A stretch of DNA of 64,000 bases from Planomonospora sp. ID67723 (GCF_015711605.1 NZ_JABTEZ010000001.1:333501-397500), one strand, 5' to 3'. Shown: positions 36,977 through 46,410, counted from the first letter of the stretch. Numbers and translations: made by a program. Notes: generated by a model not told the origin, from the sequence alone.

Positions 36977-37570
36977 TCAGCTCCAGGTGGCGTGCTTGAG
37001 GATGTTCGACAGCCCCGGGGTCTTCCACACGTCCACCACGAGGACCTTCGAGGTGGGCAGGAACCATTCGCGCTGGTCGAAGGTGGCCGTCTGCTCGCCG
37101 TTGCCGTACTTCACGCACCGGCCGAACCAGGAGACGTACTTGGCCTTGTGCCCGCGGCCGACCTGGCGCAGGCCGAGGGCGGTGGGCTTGCCGATCACCT
37201 GGCCGTGCTTGCCGTTGAACGGGCAGCGCTGCACGTCGCTGGCCGGGTAGAACGGCTGCTCGCCGGTGTAGGGGCCGAAACCCTCCTTGCCGTACTTGAT
37301 CGCCTTCGGGCCGAGGATCCAGAAGCCCCTGCACTTGGGGGCGAAATAGGCCGGTGTCTCGCACGCGCCGGTCTGCACCAGCATCCAGTCGCCGTCGCGG
37401 TGCACCTGCCAGCCGGAGGGCACCTTCAGGTGCATGCCGCGGAAGGACACGGTCTTCACGCCGGAGGAGACTTCGGAGGCCGGGCCGGCCGTGGACGCGG
37501 AGGCCGCCGCGGGAGCGGCGAGGACGGCGGCGCCTGCCATGGCGGCGAGGACGATGGAGCGCTTTCTCAT
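36977..37570 (-). CDS. Secreted protein of unknown function
   Basis: 197 aa. Sec signal peptide MRKRSIVLAAMAGAAVLAAP with an A-S-A cleavage region near residues 22-26. The mature part has four cysteines (GACETPAYFAPKC, VQRCPFNG, FGRCVKYG), fitting extracellular disulfides, and KVPSGWQVHRDGDW, a pattern common in small actinobacterial exported proteins. An upstream GTG at 37594 would only prepend 8 residues. Converges with the MFS gene. No enzyme motif is visible. Confidence 0.78.
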   Translation of the reverse strand: MRKRSIVLAAMAGAAVLAAPAAASASTAGPASEVSSGVKTVSFRGMHLKVPSGWQVHRDGDWMLVQTGACETPAYFAPKCRGFWILGPKAIKYGKEGFGPYTGEQPFYPASDVQRCPFNGKHGQVIGKPTALGLRQVGRGHKAKYVSWFGRCVKYGNGEQTATFDQREWFLPTSKVLVVDVWKTPGLSNILKHATWS

Positions 37571-37680
37571 GCCGGGAAAGCTATCGGCCTCCACTTGCCG
37601 TTCACTTGACGCCGCCCTGATCGCGACGCCGCGGCTCGGGGCCGGTGAGCGGCTCGGGCCGCCGGAGCGCGCCTTCCGCG

Positions 37681-38454
37681 CTACGCGGACCGCGACACCG
37701 AGAGCGCGTCGGCGATCGAGCCGAGGAGCTCGACCACCCCGGTGGGCCCGTCCACCACGATGTCGGCCTCCACACTGAGCTCGGCCGAGCCGCTGAACAC
37801 CGTCACGCCGGGCAGCCCGGACGCCCGCACGGCCGCGAACGCCGCCAGGTCGCCCAGGTCGTCCCCGGCGAACAGCACCGAGCGCGCCGAACGCTCCCGC
37901 AGGAAGGCGCCGAGCGCGACTCCCTTGTCCGTTCCCGGCGGGCGGAGCTCCAGCACGAACTTGCCCGGCTCGACAGCCAGCCCCGTCCCGGCGGCCAGCT
38001 CCGCGACCGGCCCGCGCAGCGCGTCGAGCGCGGCCTGCGGATGGGCGGCCCGCCGCGTGTGCACGGCCACCGCCCGGTCCTTGTCCTCGATCCTGACCCC
38101 GTCGAACCCGGCGACGATCCGGGGAAGCTCGGCCCTGACGCGGGCCAGGCCGGGGTGGGCGGGCGGGGCGGTGAGCCGGCCCGCCTCCCAGCGTTCGAGC
38201 CCGTAGTGGCCGAGCACGACCAGTCCCGGCACCCCGGCCAGCGAGCCGTACTCCACGGCCGTGCCGGCGGGGCGCCCGGTGACGATCACCAGGGAGCCGA
38301 CCAGGTCACCGAGCCTGGCCAGCACCCCGGGACCGGCCGGGTGGATCCTGGCCGCCTCGGGATCGGGCACGATCGGGGCGAGCGTGCCGTCGAAGTCGAG
38401 GCCGATCACCGCTCCGGCGGGATCGGCCAGGATCGCTTCCAGTCCTTCAGTCAT
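37681..38454 (-). CDS. otsB: Trehalose-phosphate phosphatase
   Basis: 257 aa HAD enzyme that dephosphorylates trehalose-6-phosphate. Motif I is GLDFDGTLAPI with D20 and D22; SLVIVTGRPA supplies motif II; motif IV is SVLFAGDDLGDLAAF. The cap contains KFVLELRPPGTDKGVAL, diagnostic for trehalose phosphatases (the R-P-x-x-x-D-K-G segment). Start at ATG 38454 (MTEGLEAIL); the longer frame has a low-complexity start. Works with otsA at 34231. Confidence 0.93.
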   Translation of the reverse strand: MTEGLEAILADPAGAVIGLDFDGTLAPIVPDPEAARIHPAGPGVLARLGDLVGSLVIVTGRPAGTAVEYGSLAGVPGLVVLGHYGLERWEAGRLTAPPAHPGLARVRAELPRIVAGFDGVRIEDKDRAVAVHTRRAAHPQAALDALRGPVAELAAGTGLAVEPGKFVLELRPPGTDKGVALGAFLRERSARSVLFAGDDLGDLAAFAAVRASGLPGVTVFSGSAELSVEADIVVDGPTGVVELLGSIADALSVSRSA

Positions 38455-38571
38455 GCGTCGCGGCCTCGTCCTTCGGAATCTTCCGTCCCTGCCATCGCCC
38501 GGCCGGCGCCTCGCCCCACCGTGGCGGGGCGGGGCGGGGTGCACAAGGCGCTTTCCGGCCGTACCCGGATA

Positions 38572-38874
38572 TCAGGGACGTAGGCCGAGCCTCCGGGCGG
38601 CGCGGTCGCGCCTGCGGGCGTCACGGAGCCGGCGCAGGCGCTTGACCAGCATCGGATCGTGGGCGAGGGCCTCCGGTCTGTCGATGAGCTCGCCGAGCAA
38701 CTGGTAGTAACGGGTGGCGGAGACGTCGAACGCCTCGCGGATGGCCTGCTCCTTGGCTCCCGCGTAACGCCACCACTGGCGTTCGAAGGCGAGCAGGTCC
38801 CTCTCCCTCTCCGTGAGAGCCCGCAAGGGTGGTTTCGGGGCAGCACTGTCACCGGGAATCGGCGCAGTGTCCAT
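38572..38874 (-). CDS. DUF3263 protein
   Basis: 100 aa. The core LTERERDLLAFERQWWRYAG...AIREAFDVSATRYYQLLGELIDRPEAL...LVKRLRRLRDARRRDRAARRLG is a full DUF3263 domain, which resembles a helix-turn-helix and ends in a very basic tail. GGAGG lies 7-8 nt before ATG 38874. Probably a small DNA-binding protein; its targets are unknown. It is divergent from the SAM hydrolase gene and lies upstream of otsB on the same strand. Confidence 0.9.
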   Translation of the reverse strand: MDTAPIPGDSAAPKPPLRALTERERDLLAFERQWWRYAGAKEQAIREAFDVSATRYYQLLGELIDRPEALAHDPMLVKRLRRLRDARRRDRAARRLGLRP

Positions 38875-38992
38875 GGGCGGTCCTCCTCGGTCGGGCACAC
38901 GGTGATCCCACCGCGCGCACGCGGCCCGAAGCCAGGATAGTCGGGAATTTCCGGCTGTTCATGACGGATGTGGAGACGTACAGTCACCAGAT

Positions 38993-39799
38993 GTGACCTC
39001 TGTCATCACCCTCCTCACCGACTACGGGCTGGAAGACGGCTACGTCGCCGCGTGCCACGGCGTGATCGCCCGGATCGCGCCGCAGGCGCGGATCATCGAC
39101 GTCTGCCACCTGGTCCCCTCCGGCGACGTACGGCGTGGCGCGGCGATCCTGGCGCAGACGATCCCCTACCTCCCCGCGGGCGTGCACGTCGCGGTGATCG
39201 ACCCCGACGGCGGCGGCTCGCGCCGGGTGGTGGCGCTCGAGGCCGGCGACCACGTCCTCCTCGGGCCGGACAATGGGGTGCTCTCGTGGGCGGCCCGGGC
39301 CGTCGGCGGCGCCAGGGCGGCCTACGAGCTCACCGACGAGGAGCTGTTCCTGAAACCGGTCTCCCCGACGTTCCTGGGGCGCGACGTCTTCGCGCCGGTC
39401 GCCGCCCGCCTGGCTGCGGGACGGGAACCGGCCGGGCTGGGGCCTGCGGTCCCCCTGGACCGGCTGGTCAGCTTCCCCGCGCCGACCTCCCTGGTGCGCG
39501 GGGGCGTGGTGGAGGGCGAGGTCCTCTCGGTGGACCACTACGGCAACGTCCAGCTCTCGATCGGCGCGGGCGACCTGGCCAGCCTGGGCGCCCGGCCGGG
39601 GAGCATCCTGGCGGTACGGCTGGGCAGGCGGCAGCTCTCCGTCCCGTTCAGGGAGACCTTCGCCGCGGTCCCGCCGGGCGAGGTCGTCGCCTTCACCGAC
39701 TCGGCCGGGTTGATCGCGCTGGCCATCAACTCCGGCGACGCCTCGCAGCGTCTCGGGCTGCCCCCGGGCGCCCATGTGCGGCTCTCGCCGGCGCCGTAA
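38993..39799 (+). CDS. SAM hydroxide adenosyltransferase (SAM hydrolase, DUF62)
   Basis: 268 aa. Starts TSVITLLTDYGLEDGYV with the D10-Y11 pair of the family; later motifs HLVPSGDVRRGA, HVAVIDPDGGGSRR, LGPDNGVLSW, FLGRDVFAPVAA and SVDHYGNVQLSI are all intact. The group hydrolyses SAM to adenosine and methionine and is related to fluorinase/chlorinase, from which it differs in lacking the halide loop. GTG 38993; TACAGT 8-14 nt upstream suggests a leaderless mRNA. Stands alone, divergent from DUF3263. Confidence 0.9.
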   Translation: MTSVITLLTDYGLEDGYVAACHGVIARIAPQARIIDVCHLVPSGDVRRGAAILAQTIPYLPAGVHVAVIDPDGGGSRRVVALEAGDHVLLGPDNGVLSWAARAVGGARAAYELTDEELFLKPVSPTFLGRDVFAPVAARLAAGREPAGLGPAVPLDRLVSFPAPTSLVRGGVVEGEVLSVDHYGNVQLSIGAGDLASLGARPGSILAVRLGRRQLSVPFRETFAAVPPGEVVAFTDSAGLIALAINSGDASQRLGLPPGAHVRLSPAP

Positions 39800-39899
39800 C
39801 AACCGGGCACTTCACGCATATAGGGACTATCGCCGCCAAAGTAATTAACAGCCCGTATCGGTCTGTTTACTGAAAGCACCGGATTGGGTGTAGGACCGC

Positions 39900-41216
39900 A
39901 TGTCAGAATCCCCAACTGACGTGTCTCCCCCTCCCGACGAGGTCGCCGTGTCCCGTATGCACGCGCTCGGCGTGGCCCTGACCACGATCGCCCTGGTCGC
40001 CTCCGCCCGGCCCTCGCCCCGCGGCCCGGACGACCCTCCGGTCCCGGTGCACCAGCGGGCCCGGCAATGGGCGCTGGCCCCGCTGGGCGCGCCGGACGTC
40101 TGGCGGACGACCCGCGGCGAGGGCGTGGTCGTCGCGGTGCTCGACACGGGGGTCGACCCCCGCCACCCCGACCTGACGGGTGCGGTGATCGAGGGGCCCG
40201 ACCTGACGGGAACGGCGCGGCGGAAGTCCCTGTGGGGCCGCCACGGCACGGCCATGGCCAGCCTCATCGCCGGGCGCGGGCGCGGCGGAGACCGCTTCTC
40301 CGGAGTGCGGGGGATCGCGCCCGGCGCGATGGTCCTCTCGGTACGGGTCGCGCTCGAGAACGACGACCCCCGGCGCGACCAGGCCCGCAGGCGGGGCGGG
40401 AACGCCCTCGCCCGGGGCATCCGGTACGCCGTGGACCACGGCGCCCAGGTGATCAGCATGTCGCTGGGATGCGGCAACGGGGTGTGGGAGGGATCGGCGG
40501 CCGAGCAGCGGGCGGTGCGGTACGCACTCGGCCGGGGCGTGGTGCTGGTGGCATCCTCCGGCAACGACGGCACGGGCCCGGGCCGCAAGAACTTCCCTGC
40601 CGCCTACCCGGGCGTGATCTCCGTGGGCGCGGTGGACGAGGCGATGCGGGTGGCGCCGTTCTCCAACCGTCAGGCCAACCTCTCGGTGGTCGCGCCGGGC
40701 ACCCGGATCGTCACCGCGGGACAGTCCGGCACGTATGTGGTCGCGAACGGCACGAGCTCGGCCGCCGCCCTGGTCGCCGGGGTCGCGGCGCTGGTCAGGT
40801 CGGAGTTCCCCCGGCTGAGCCCGGCACAGGTCCGCCGGGCCATCGAACGCGGCGCCACCCGCCCACCGGCCGGGGGCCACGATCCCGCCTACGGCCACGG
40901 CGTGGTCAACGCCGCCCGCGCGCTGGAGCAGGCGGCCGAGGCCGGGCAGCAGCCGCTCCGGGCGCGCGCCCTGCCGCACGACACCCCCACCGGGGACCCG
41001 ACCGCGGGCACGGCCCCCGCCGCGGCCTCCGGGAGCGCCCTCGCCGGGCGCGACACCAGGACGGACGCGCGCCGGCTCGTCTGCGCCGTGCTGATCCTGT
41101 TCGCCCTCGCCCTGGCGGCCCGCCGGCTGCTCGAACGCCGCCGCACGTACCTGCCTCCGGCCGGCGGTCCGGACGCCCCCGGCGGAACTCCTCCCGCCCG
41201 AGGAGATGCTACCTAG
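39900..41216 (+). CDS. Tail-anchored S8 (subtilisin-like) serine protease
   Basis: 438 aa. A hydrophobic N-terminal segment at 20-36 is probably a signal peptide. Catalytic triad: D82 in VAVLDTGVD, H115 in WGRHGTAMA, S286 in NGTSSAAA; oxyanion N222 in SSGNDG. After the domain (to ~345) a Pro/Ala-rich linker leads to one TM (about 392-412) and a short basic cytoplasmic tail, so the protease should sit outside, anchored at its C-terminus, as in mycosins. No type VII secretion genes are nearby. A TAGGAC 3-8 nt before the ATG suggests leaderless expression. Confidence 0.88.
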   Translation: MSESPTDVSPPPDEVAVSRMHALGVALTTIALVASARPSPRGPDDPPVPVHQRARQWALAPLGAPDVWRTTRGEGVVVAVLDTGVDPRHPDLTGAVIEGPDLTGTARRKSLWGRHGTAMASLIAGRGRGGDRFSGVRGIAPGAMVLSVRVALENDDPRRDQARRRGGNALARGIRYAVDHGAQVISMSLGCGNGVWEGSAAEQRAVRYALGRGVVLVASSGNDGTGPGRKNFPAAYPGVISVGAVDEAMRVAPFSNRQANLSVVAPGTRIVTAGQSGTYVVANGTSSAAALVAGVAALVRSEFPRLSPAQVRRAIERGATRPPAGGHDPAYGHGVVNAARALEQAAEAGQQPLRARALPHDTPTGDPTAGTAPAAASGSALAGRDTRTDARRLVCAVLILFALALAARRLLERRRTYLPPAGGPDAPGGTPPARGDAT

Positions 41217-41234
41217 CAAGCGCTTGTGTAATAT
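41215..41234 (+). promoter_or_regulatory. KstR2-like operator abutting a -10 box
   Basis: AGCAAGCGCTTGTG (41215-41228) contains the perfect palindrome CAAGCGCTTG and fits the known KstR2 motif AnCAAGnnCTTGnT except the last base. TAATAT at 41229-41234 is a -10 box 6 nt before the ATG of the DUF35 gene. The operator overlaps the stop codon of the protease gene. A bound TetR-type repressor would block transcription. Confidence 0.65.
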
Positions 41235-41240
41235 CGGCGC

Positions 41241-41648
41241 ATGGCCGCACCCGCGATCGACGGCTGGTTCGTCACCGACGACGACGGCGCCGTGCACCTG
41301 CTCGGCACCCGCTGCGCCGGCTGCCGGACCGTCTACTTCCCGCCCCAGACGGGGTTCTGCCGCAACCCGCACTGCGCGGGCGAGGATCTGACGCCCGCCC
41401 GCCTCTCCCGTCGGGGCACCGTGTGGTCCTACACCAACGCCTGCTACCCGCCGCCCGCCCCGTTCGCGGCGGCGGAGCCGTACACGCCGGTGACCCTGGC
41501 GGCGGTGGAGCTCGCCGAGGAGGGGATCGTCGTGCTCGGGCAGGTCAAGGACCTGACCGTGGACGACCTGCACGTCGGCATGGAGCTGGAGCTGACCTCG
41601 GGCGCCCTGGCGGACGGCCCGCTGGTCTGGATGTGGGGCAGGGCGTGA
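41241..41648 (+). CDS. DUF35 Zn-ribbon/OB-fold protein (acyl-CoA-associated)
   Basis: 135 aa. A rubredoxin-like zinc ribbon uses C25, C28, C40 and C45 (RCAGC...GFCRNPHC), followed by the OB-fold with GTVWSYTNACYPPP and YTPVTLAAVEL. Such proteins bind acyl-CoA partners of thiolases, for example ChsH2-DUF35 with the Ltp2 aldolase in steroid side-chain breakdown. It is followed by a thiolase-like gene 59 nt on, same strand, so the two products probably form a complex. ATG fixed by the -10 box. Confidence 0.9.
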   Translation: MAAPAIDGWFVTDDDGAVHLLGTRCAGCRTVYFPPQTGFCRNPHCAGEDLTPARLSRRGTVWSYTNACYPPPAPFAAAEPYTPVTLAAVELAEEGIVVLGQVKDLTVDDLHVGMELELTSGALADGPLVWMWGRA

Positions 41649-41707
41649 ACGCCCTCCCGCGGCTCCGGGACCGGACAACGAGAACCGTCACGAGGATGGG
41701 GTAGCGC

Positions 41708-42892
41708 GTGGACGTCGTCATCGCGGGCACGGGGATGCACCCGTGGGGCAAGTGGGGGCGATCCTTCGTCGAGTACGGCGTGGCCGCCGCCCGGGCCGCG
41801 CTGCGGGACGCGGGCCTGGACTGGACCGAGGTCCAGTACGTGGTGGGAGCCGACACGATCAGGAACGGCTACCCCGGTTTCATCGCCGGCGCCACCTTCG
41901 CCCAGGCGCTCGGCTGGACGGGCGCGCGGATCGCCTCCTGTTACGCGGCGTGCGCCTCGGGCGCGCAGGCGATCGACATCGCCCGCACCCGCATCCTCGC
42001 AGGCCTGTGCGACGTGGCGCTGGTCGTCGGAGCCGACTCCACCCCCAAGGGCTTCTTCACCCCGGTCGGCGGCGACCGGCCCGACGACCCCGACTGGCTC
42101 AGGTTCCGGCTGCTCGGCGCCACCAACCCGGCGTACTTCGCGCTCTACGCGCGGCGGCGGATGGCGCTGTACGGCGACACCCCGGAGGACTTCGCCGCGG
42201 TCAAGGTCAAGAACGCGCAGGCCGGTTCCCTCAACGAGAACGCCCGCTATCGCAAGACCGTGACCGCCGAGGAGGTCCTCGCCTCTCCGATGGTGGCCGA
42301 CCCGCTCCGGCTGATGGACATCTGCGCCACCTCCGACGGCGGCGCCGCGCTGGTCCTCGCATCGGAGGGCTACGCCCGCCGCCGCGGTCTGAGCACGGCG
42401 GTGCGGATCGCCGCCGTCTCCACCGTCACCCCGTCCTTCCCCAACACCGTGCTCGAACTGCCCTGCTTCGCCACCGACTCGACCGCGGCCGTGCCTCCCC
42501 CCGAACGGACCTTCCGCGCCTCCATCGCCCACGCCGCCTACGAGGAGGCCGGGCTCGGCCCGCAGGACCTGTCGTTCGCCGAGGTCTACGACCTGTCCAC
42601 CGCGCTGGAGCTCGACTGGGCCGAGGACGTCGGGCTGGCCCCGCCGGGCGAGGCCGGCAAGCTCCTGCGCGCCGGCGACACCGCACTCGGCGGCCGGATC
42701 CCGGTCAACCCCTCCGGGGGCCTCGCCTCCTTCGGCGAGGCCATTCCGGCGCAGGCGATCGCCCAGGTGTGCGAGCTCACCCGGCAACTGCGCGGTACGG
42801 CGGGATCCCGCCAGGTGGTCAACGCCAGGGCAGCTCTGGCCGCGAATCAGGGTCTGTTCGGTCATGGGTCGGCCATCATCGCCGTAACGTGA
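41708..42892 (+). CDS. Thiolase-family lipid-transfer protein (Ltp/SCP-x type)
   Basis: 394 aa thiolase fold. The nucleophile region ASCYAACASG places C82 at the usual position; DICATSDGGAALVLAS and NPSGGLASFGEAIPAQAIAQV are signature stretches; the C-terminal GLFGHGSAII replaces the C-x-G loop of true thiolases by GHG, as in lipid-transfer/aldolase members. Likely acts on CoA esters of side chains with the DUF35 partner. GTG 41708. Whether it does thiolysis or retro-aldol cleavage is not clear from sequence alone. Confidence 0.88.
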   Translation: MDVVIAGTGMHPWGKWGRSFVEYGVAAARAALRDAGLDWTEVQYVVGADTIRNGYPGFIAGATFAQALGWTGARIASCYAACASGAQAIDIARTRILAGLCDVALVVGADSTPKGFFTPVGGDRPDDPDWLRFRLLGATNPAYFALYARRRMALYGDTPEDFAAVKVKNAQAGSLNENARYRKTVTAEEVLASPMVADPLRLMDICATSDGGAALVLASEGYARRRGLSTAVRIAAVSTVTPSFPNTVLELPCFATDSTAAVPPPERTFRASIAHAAYEEAGLGPQDLSFAEVYDLSTALELDWAEDVGLAPPGEAGKLLRAGDTALGGRIPVNPSGGLASFGEAIPAQAIAQVCELTRQLRGTAGSRQVVNARAALAANQGLFGHGSAIIAVT

Positions 42893-43015
42893 CGCGCCCC
42901 CGTGCGTCGCGGCGGACACGGGCCCAATACTGCTAGGCGCCAACGCGTAATCAGATGGGCACGGAACGCGGCCAGCCCCGCGTGTCCTGCCCGGGATTCC
43001 TTCGGGGGAAACATC

Positions 43016-43306
43016 ATGGTCCGTCGCATCATCGCCGCCTCCGCCATCGCCTGCCTCGCCGTCGTGGGCACGGCCACCCTCGCCTCCGCCGACCCTTGGC
43101 CCCAGCCGGAGAACGGCCCGCACCAGGAGTACGCTCCGCACCAGGAGCACGGCCCGCAGCCCGGCCCGCAGCAGGAGCACGACACCGAGTCCCGGTCCGG
43201 CGGCAGCCCGCTGGGCGGCCAGCTCGGCAGCCTGCTCGGCGGCGGCAGCGGCGGCGGCCCGCTCAGCGGCATCCTCGGCAGCCTGCTCAACGGCCTGCGC
43301 GGCTAG
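43016..43306 (+). CDS. Small secreted Pro/His/Gly-rich protein
   Basis: 96 aa from ATG 43016. Signal peptide VRRIIAASAIACLAVVGTAT with cleavage after ASA near residue 24. The mature part is low-complexity: an acidic/His/Pro/Gln-rich part with three PHQE/PQ repeats (QEYAPHQEHGPQPGPQQEHD), then Gly/Leu-rich GGQLGSLLGGGSGGGPLSG. No enzyme domain. His and Glu could bind metal, but that is only composition. A weak GGGGGAA lies upstream. Confidence 0.72.
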   Translation: MVRRIIAASAIACLAVVGTATLASADPWPQPENGPHQEYAPHQEHGPQPGPQQEHDTESRSGGSPLGGQLGSLLGGGSGGGPLSGILGSLLNGLRG

Positions 43307-43340
43307 GCCGCGGGCGGCCACAGCACCCGGCCGCCGTCCC

Positions 43341-43392
43341 GCTCATGGAACAGGGCCCTTCCCGGCTACGGGAAGGGCCCTGTTCCATGAGC
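43341..43392. terminator. Bidirectional terminator
   Basis: Perfect 24-bp stem (GCTCATGGAACAGGGCCC...) with a 4-nt loop, ending one base before the dppF stop codon at 43393. It separates the convergent secreted-protein gene and the peptide-transporter operon. Confidence 0.8.
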
Positions 43393-44409
43393 TCAGAAGG
43401 CGCGGATCACCTGGTGGACCTGCGGGAAGTGGCAGGCGCTCTCGTGCCAGGTGCCCGGCCGCAGCTGCAGCGGAGGCTCCTGCTGGGCGCAGACGTCCTG
43501 CGCCTTCCAGCACCGCGTGCGGAACCGGCAGCCCGAGGGCGGGTCGGCCGGGGAAGGCGGGTCGCCCTGCAGGACGATCCGCTCACGCCGCGCGCGCCCT
43601 TCCGGGTTGGGGACCGGGACGGCCGAGAGCAGCGCCTGGGTGTAGGGGTGCGCCGGCTGGCCGTAGATCTCGGAGTCCCTGCCGAGTTCGACCAGCTTGC
43701 CCAGGTACATCACACCGACCCGGTCGGAGATGTGGCGGACCACCGACAGATCGTGGGCGATGAAGACGTAGGACAGGCCGAGATCCCGTTGCAGCCGCGC
43801 CAGCAGGTTGATCACCTGGGCCTGGATCGAGACGTCGAGCGCGGAGACCGGCTCGTCGCAGACGATGATCTCCGGCTGGAGCGCCAGGCCGCGGGCGATG
43901 CCGATGCGCTGGCGCTGTCCGCCGGAGAACTGGTGCGGGTAGCGGTTGATGTGGTCGGGGTTGAGCCCGACCAGTTCCAGGAGCGCCTGGACCCTGCGGC
44001 GGCGGTCGCCCCTGGGCGCCGCCTCCGGGTGGATCTCGTACGGCTCGCCGACGATGTCGCCGACCGTCATCCGCGGGTTCAGCGAGGTGTAGGGGTCCTG
44101 CATCACCAGCTGGATGTTGCGGCGGACCTGCTTGAGCTCGGCTCCCCGGGCCCCCGCGATCTCCCTGCCGTTGATCCGGACCGAGCCGCGGGTCGGCCGC
44201 TCCAGCCCCATCAGCAGCTTGGCCAGCGTGGACTTGCCGCAGCCCGACTCTCCCACGATGCCGAGCGTCTCGCCGCGGCGCAGGTCGAAGGAGACCCCGT
44301 CCACGGCTTTGATCGCGCCGATCTGCTTGCGCACGAGCACGCCCTGAGTGAGCGGGAAGTGCTTGACCAGGTCGCGGACCTCGAGGATCGCATCACCCGT
44401 GGCTGCCAT
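43393..44409 (-). CDS. dppF: Peptide ABC importer, ATP-binding subunit 2
   Basis: 338 aa. Walker [10 protein letters not shown] at 53-61, signature FSGGQRQR, Walker B IIVCDEP, H-loop FIAHDLSVV, and the C-terminal oligopeptide ABC extension with Cys motif [14 protein letters not shown], which in Opp/Dpp ATPases can hold an Fe-S cluster. Overlaps dppD by 17 nt. Last gene of a five-gene operon (dppA-B-C-D-F). Powers uptake of oligopeptides together with DppD. Confidence 0.92.
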   Translation of the reverse strand: MAATGDAILEVRDLVKHFPLTQGVLVRKQIGAIKAVDGVSFDLRRGETLGIVGESGCGKSTLAKLLMGLERPTRGSVRINGREIAGARGAELKQVRRNIQLVMQDPYTSLNPRMTVGDIVGEPYEIHPEAAPRGDRRRRVQALLELVGLNPDHINRYPHQFSGGQRQRIGIARGLALQPEIIVCDEPVSALDVSIQAQVINLLARLQRDLGLSYVFIAHDLSVVRHISDRVGVMYLGKLVELGRDSEIYGQPAHPYTQALLSAVPVPNPEGRARRERIVLQGDPPSPADPPSGCRFRTRCWKAQDVCAQQEPPLQLRPGTWHESACHFPQVHQVIRAF

Positions 44410-45436
44410 CGAGGACCTCCCTCCAGTAGTGGCAGGCGCCGCCGCGCGTCGGGCCGATCCGGTAGAGCGGCGGCGCCTCGGTGACGCAGTTGTCCTGGCG
44501 GTAGGGGCAGCGGGGGGCGAAGGCGCACCCCGGCGGCATGTCGAGCAGGTCCGGCGGCATGCCCGCGATGGCGTACAGCTCCCGGCCCTTGCGGTCGACC
44601 CTGGGGATCGACTCCAGCAGACCCTTGGTGTAGGGGTGGGCCGGAGCCCGGTAGAGATCGTGCACGGGGGCGTTCTCGACGATCCGCCCGCCGTACATCA
44701 CCGCGATCTTGTCGGCGACGTCGGCCACCACTCCGAGGTCGTGGGTGATCAGGATCATGCCCATGTCGCTCTCGCGCTTGAGCTCGGCGAGCAGCTCCAT
44801 GATCTGCGCCTGGACCGTCACGTCGAGCGCGGTGGTCGGCTCGTCCGCGATCAGCACCTCCGGGTCGAGCGCGATCGCCATCGCGATCATGATGCGCTGG
44901 CGCATGCCGCCGGAGAACTGGTGCGGGTAGTCGTGCAGCCGCTGCCGGGCACCCGGGATGCGGACCCGGTCCATCAGCTCGACGGCCCTGCGCTCGGCAT
45001 CCCGCCGGGACATGCCCTGGTGCACCCGGAACATCTCGCCGATCTGCGAGCCCACGGTGAACACCGGGTTCAGCGCGGAGAGCGCGTCCTGGAAGATCAT
45101 GGCGATCCGGCGGCCGCGCACCTGGGAGCGCGCGTCCTCCGAGAGCCCGAGCAGGTCGGTGCCCCGGAAGCGGATCCGGCCCCGGGAGATGCGGGCCGGC
45201 GGCATGTCGAGGATGCCCATGATCGCCTGCGCCGTCACCGACTTGCCCGAGCCGGACTCGCCGAGCACGGCCAGCGTCTCCCCGGGATACAGCGAGTAGC
45301 TGACCCCGTTGACCGCCTTCACGGTCCCCTGCCGGGTGGCGAACTCCACGTGCAGGTCCTCGACGGCGAGCAGCGGCTCGCTCCCCGGGCCGCCCGCCCC
45401 CCAGGCCGGCAGTGGCGGCGTTGAGGTCATGTTCAC
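44393..45436 (-). CDS. dppD: Peptide ABC importer, ATP-binding subunit 1
   Basis: 347 aa from GTG 45436, with GGGGAG 6 nt upstream (the ATG at 45430 is the alternative). Walker A GESGSGKS at 59-66, signature FSGGMRQR, Walker [14 protein letters not shown]-loop LITHDLGVV, then the Cys-rich tail [15 protein letters not shown]-terminal 18 residues are low-complexity. It lies 11 nt after dppC. Subunit of the membrane-bound importer. Confidence 0.92.
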   Translation of the reverse strand: MNMTSTPPLPAWGAGGPGSEPLLAVEDLHVEFATRQGTVKAVNGVSYSLYPGETLAVLGESGSGKSVTAQAIMGILDMPPARISRGRIRFRGTDLLGLSEDARSQVRGRRIAMIFQDALSALNPVFTVGSQIGEMFRVHQGMSRRDAERRAVELMDRVRIPGARQRLHDYPHQFSGGMRQRIMIAMAIALDPEVLIADEPTTALDVTVQAQIMELLAELKRESDMGMILITHDLGVVADVADKIAVMYGGRIVENAPVHDLYRAPAHPYTKGLLESIPRVDRKGRELYAIAGMPPDLLDMPPGCAFAPRCPYRQDNCVTEAPPLYRIGPTRGGACHYWREVLDGSHG

Positions 45437-45447
45437 GTCAGGCTCCC

Positions 45448-46410
45448 CTACCGCAGCTTCGGGTCGAGGGCGTCGCGCACGGCGTCGCCCAGCATGATGA
45501 AGGCCAGCACGGTGAGGCTGAGGAACGCCGCCGGGAACAGCAGCGGGCTCGCCGCCTCCAGGAAGCGCGGCCGGGCATCGGCGATCATGAGGCCCCAGGA
45601 GATCTCCGGAGACTGGATGCCGACGCCCAGGAAGGACAGACCCGCCTCGGCGGCGATGAACACGCCGAGGTTGACCGTGGCCACCACGATCACCGAGGTG
45701 ATCGCGTTGGGCAGGATGTGCCGGAACATGAGCCTCCGGCCGGAGGCGCCGAGCGCCCTGGCCGCGACCACGTAGTCCTGGCCCTTGGCGGTGATCACCG
45801 CGGCCCGCATGATGCGGAAGGTCATCGGCCAGGCCAGTACGGCCAGCGCGAGCATGACGGTCCACACCGTGCCGGTGCGGAAGACCGCCAGGATCAGCAG
45901 CGCGCCGAGGACCGAGGGAATGGCGAAGAAGATCTCGGTCACCCGCGAGAGCAGCGCGTCCGGCAGCCCGCCGCGGAACCCGGCGACCAGCCCGAGGAGG
46001 CCGCCGACGAGGACGGTGACGACGGTGGTGCTCAGGCCCACCAGCAGGGAGTTGCGCGCCCCGTAGACCGTGCGGGCGAGGGTGTCGCACCCCTGGTTGT
46101 CGGTGCCGAACCAGTGCGCGGCGCTCGGCGCCTGGCGGGCGTCGCCCAGCCGGCAGCTCGTGGCGTCGTACGGATCCACCGACGTGAACAGCTGGGGCAC
46201 CGCGGCCATGAGCAGGATCACCCCGATCAGCACGGCCGCGGCGATGAAGAGCGGGCGGCGGCGCAGGTCGTGCCAGGCGTCGTTCCACAGGCTGGCGGGC
46301 CTGCCCGCCGTACCGGCCGCCGGCCCGCCCCGGGAGGGACCGCCGGGAGACCGGAGGGGGGACTTGGCGTGCCTGGCGCGCCTGGACCTGGGGGTCACGG
46401 TGTCACTCAT
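45448..46410 (-). CDS. dppC: Peptide ABC importer, permease DppC
   Basis: 320 aa. A ~45-residue basic Pro-rich N-terminus precedes six TMs (first at 55-75). The periplasm-facing loop HWFGTDNQGCDTLARTVYGARNSL is the DppC/OppC hallmark, and the EAA loop lies in GASGRRLMFRHILPN, where the ATPase docks. Overlaps dppB by 8 nt (start codon inside the dppB 3' end). Imports di/oligopeptides; specificity unknown. Confidence 0.92.
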   Translation of the reverse strand: MSDTVTPRSRRARHAKSPLRSPGGPSRGGPAAGTAGRPASLWNDAWHDLRRRPLFIAAAVLIGVILLMAAVPQLFTSVDPYDATSCRLGDARQAPSAAHWFGTDNQGCDTLARTVYGARNSLLVGLSTTVVTVLVGGLLGLVAGFRGGLPDALLSRVTEIFFAIPSVLGALLILAVFRTGTVWTVMLALAVLAWPMTFRIMRAAVITAKGQDYVVAARALGASGRRLMFRHILPNAITSVIVVATVNLGVFIAAEAGLSFLGVGIQSPEISWGLMIADARPRFLEAASPLLFPAAFLSLTVLAFIMLGDAVRDALDPKLR

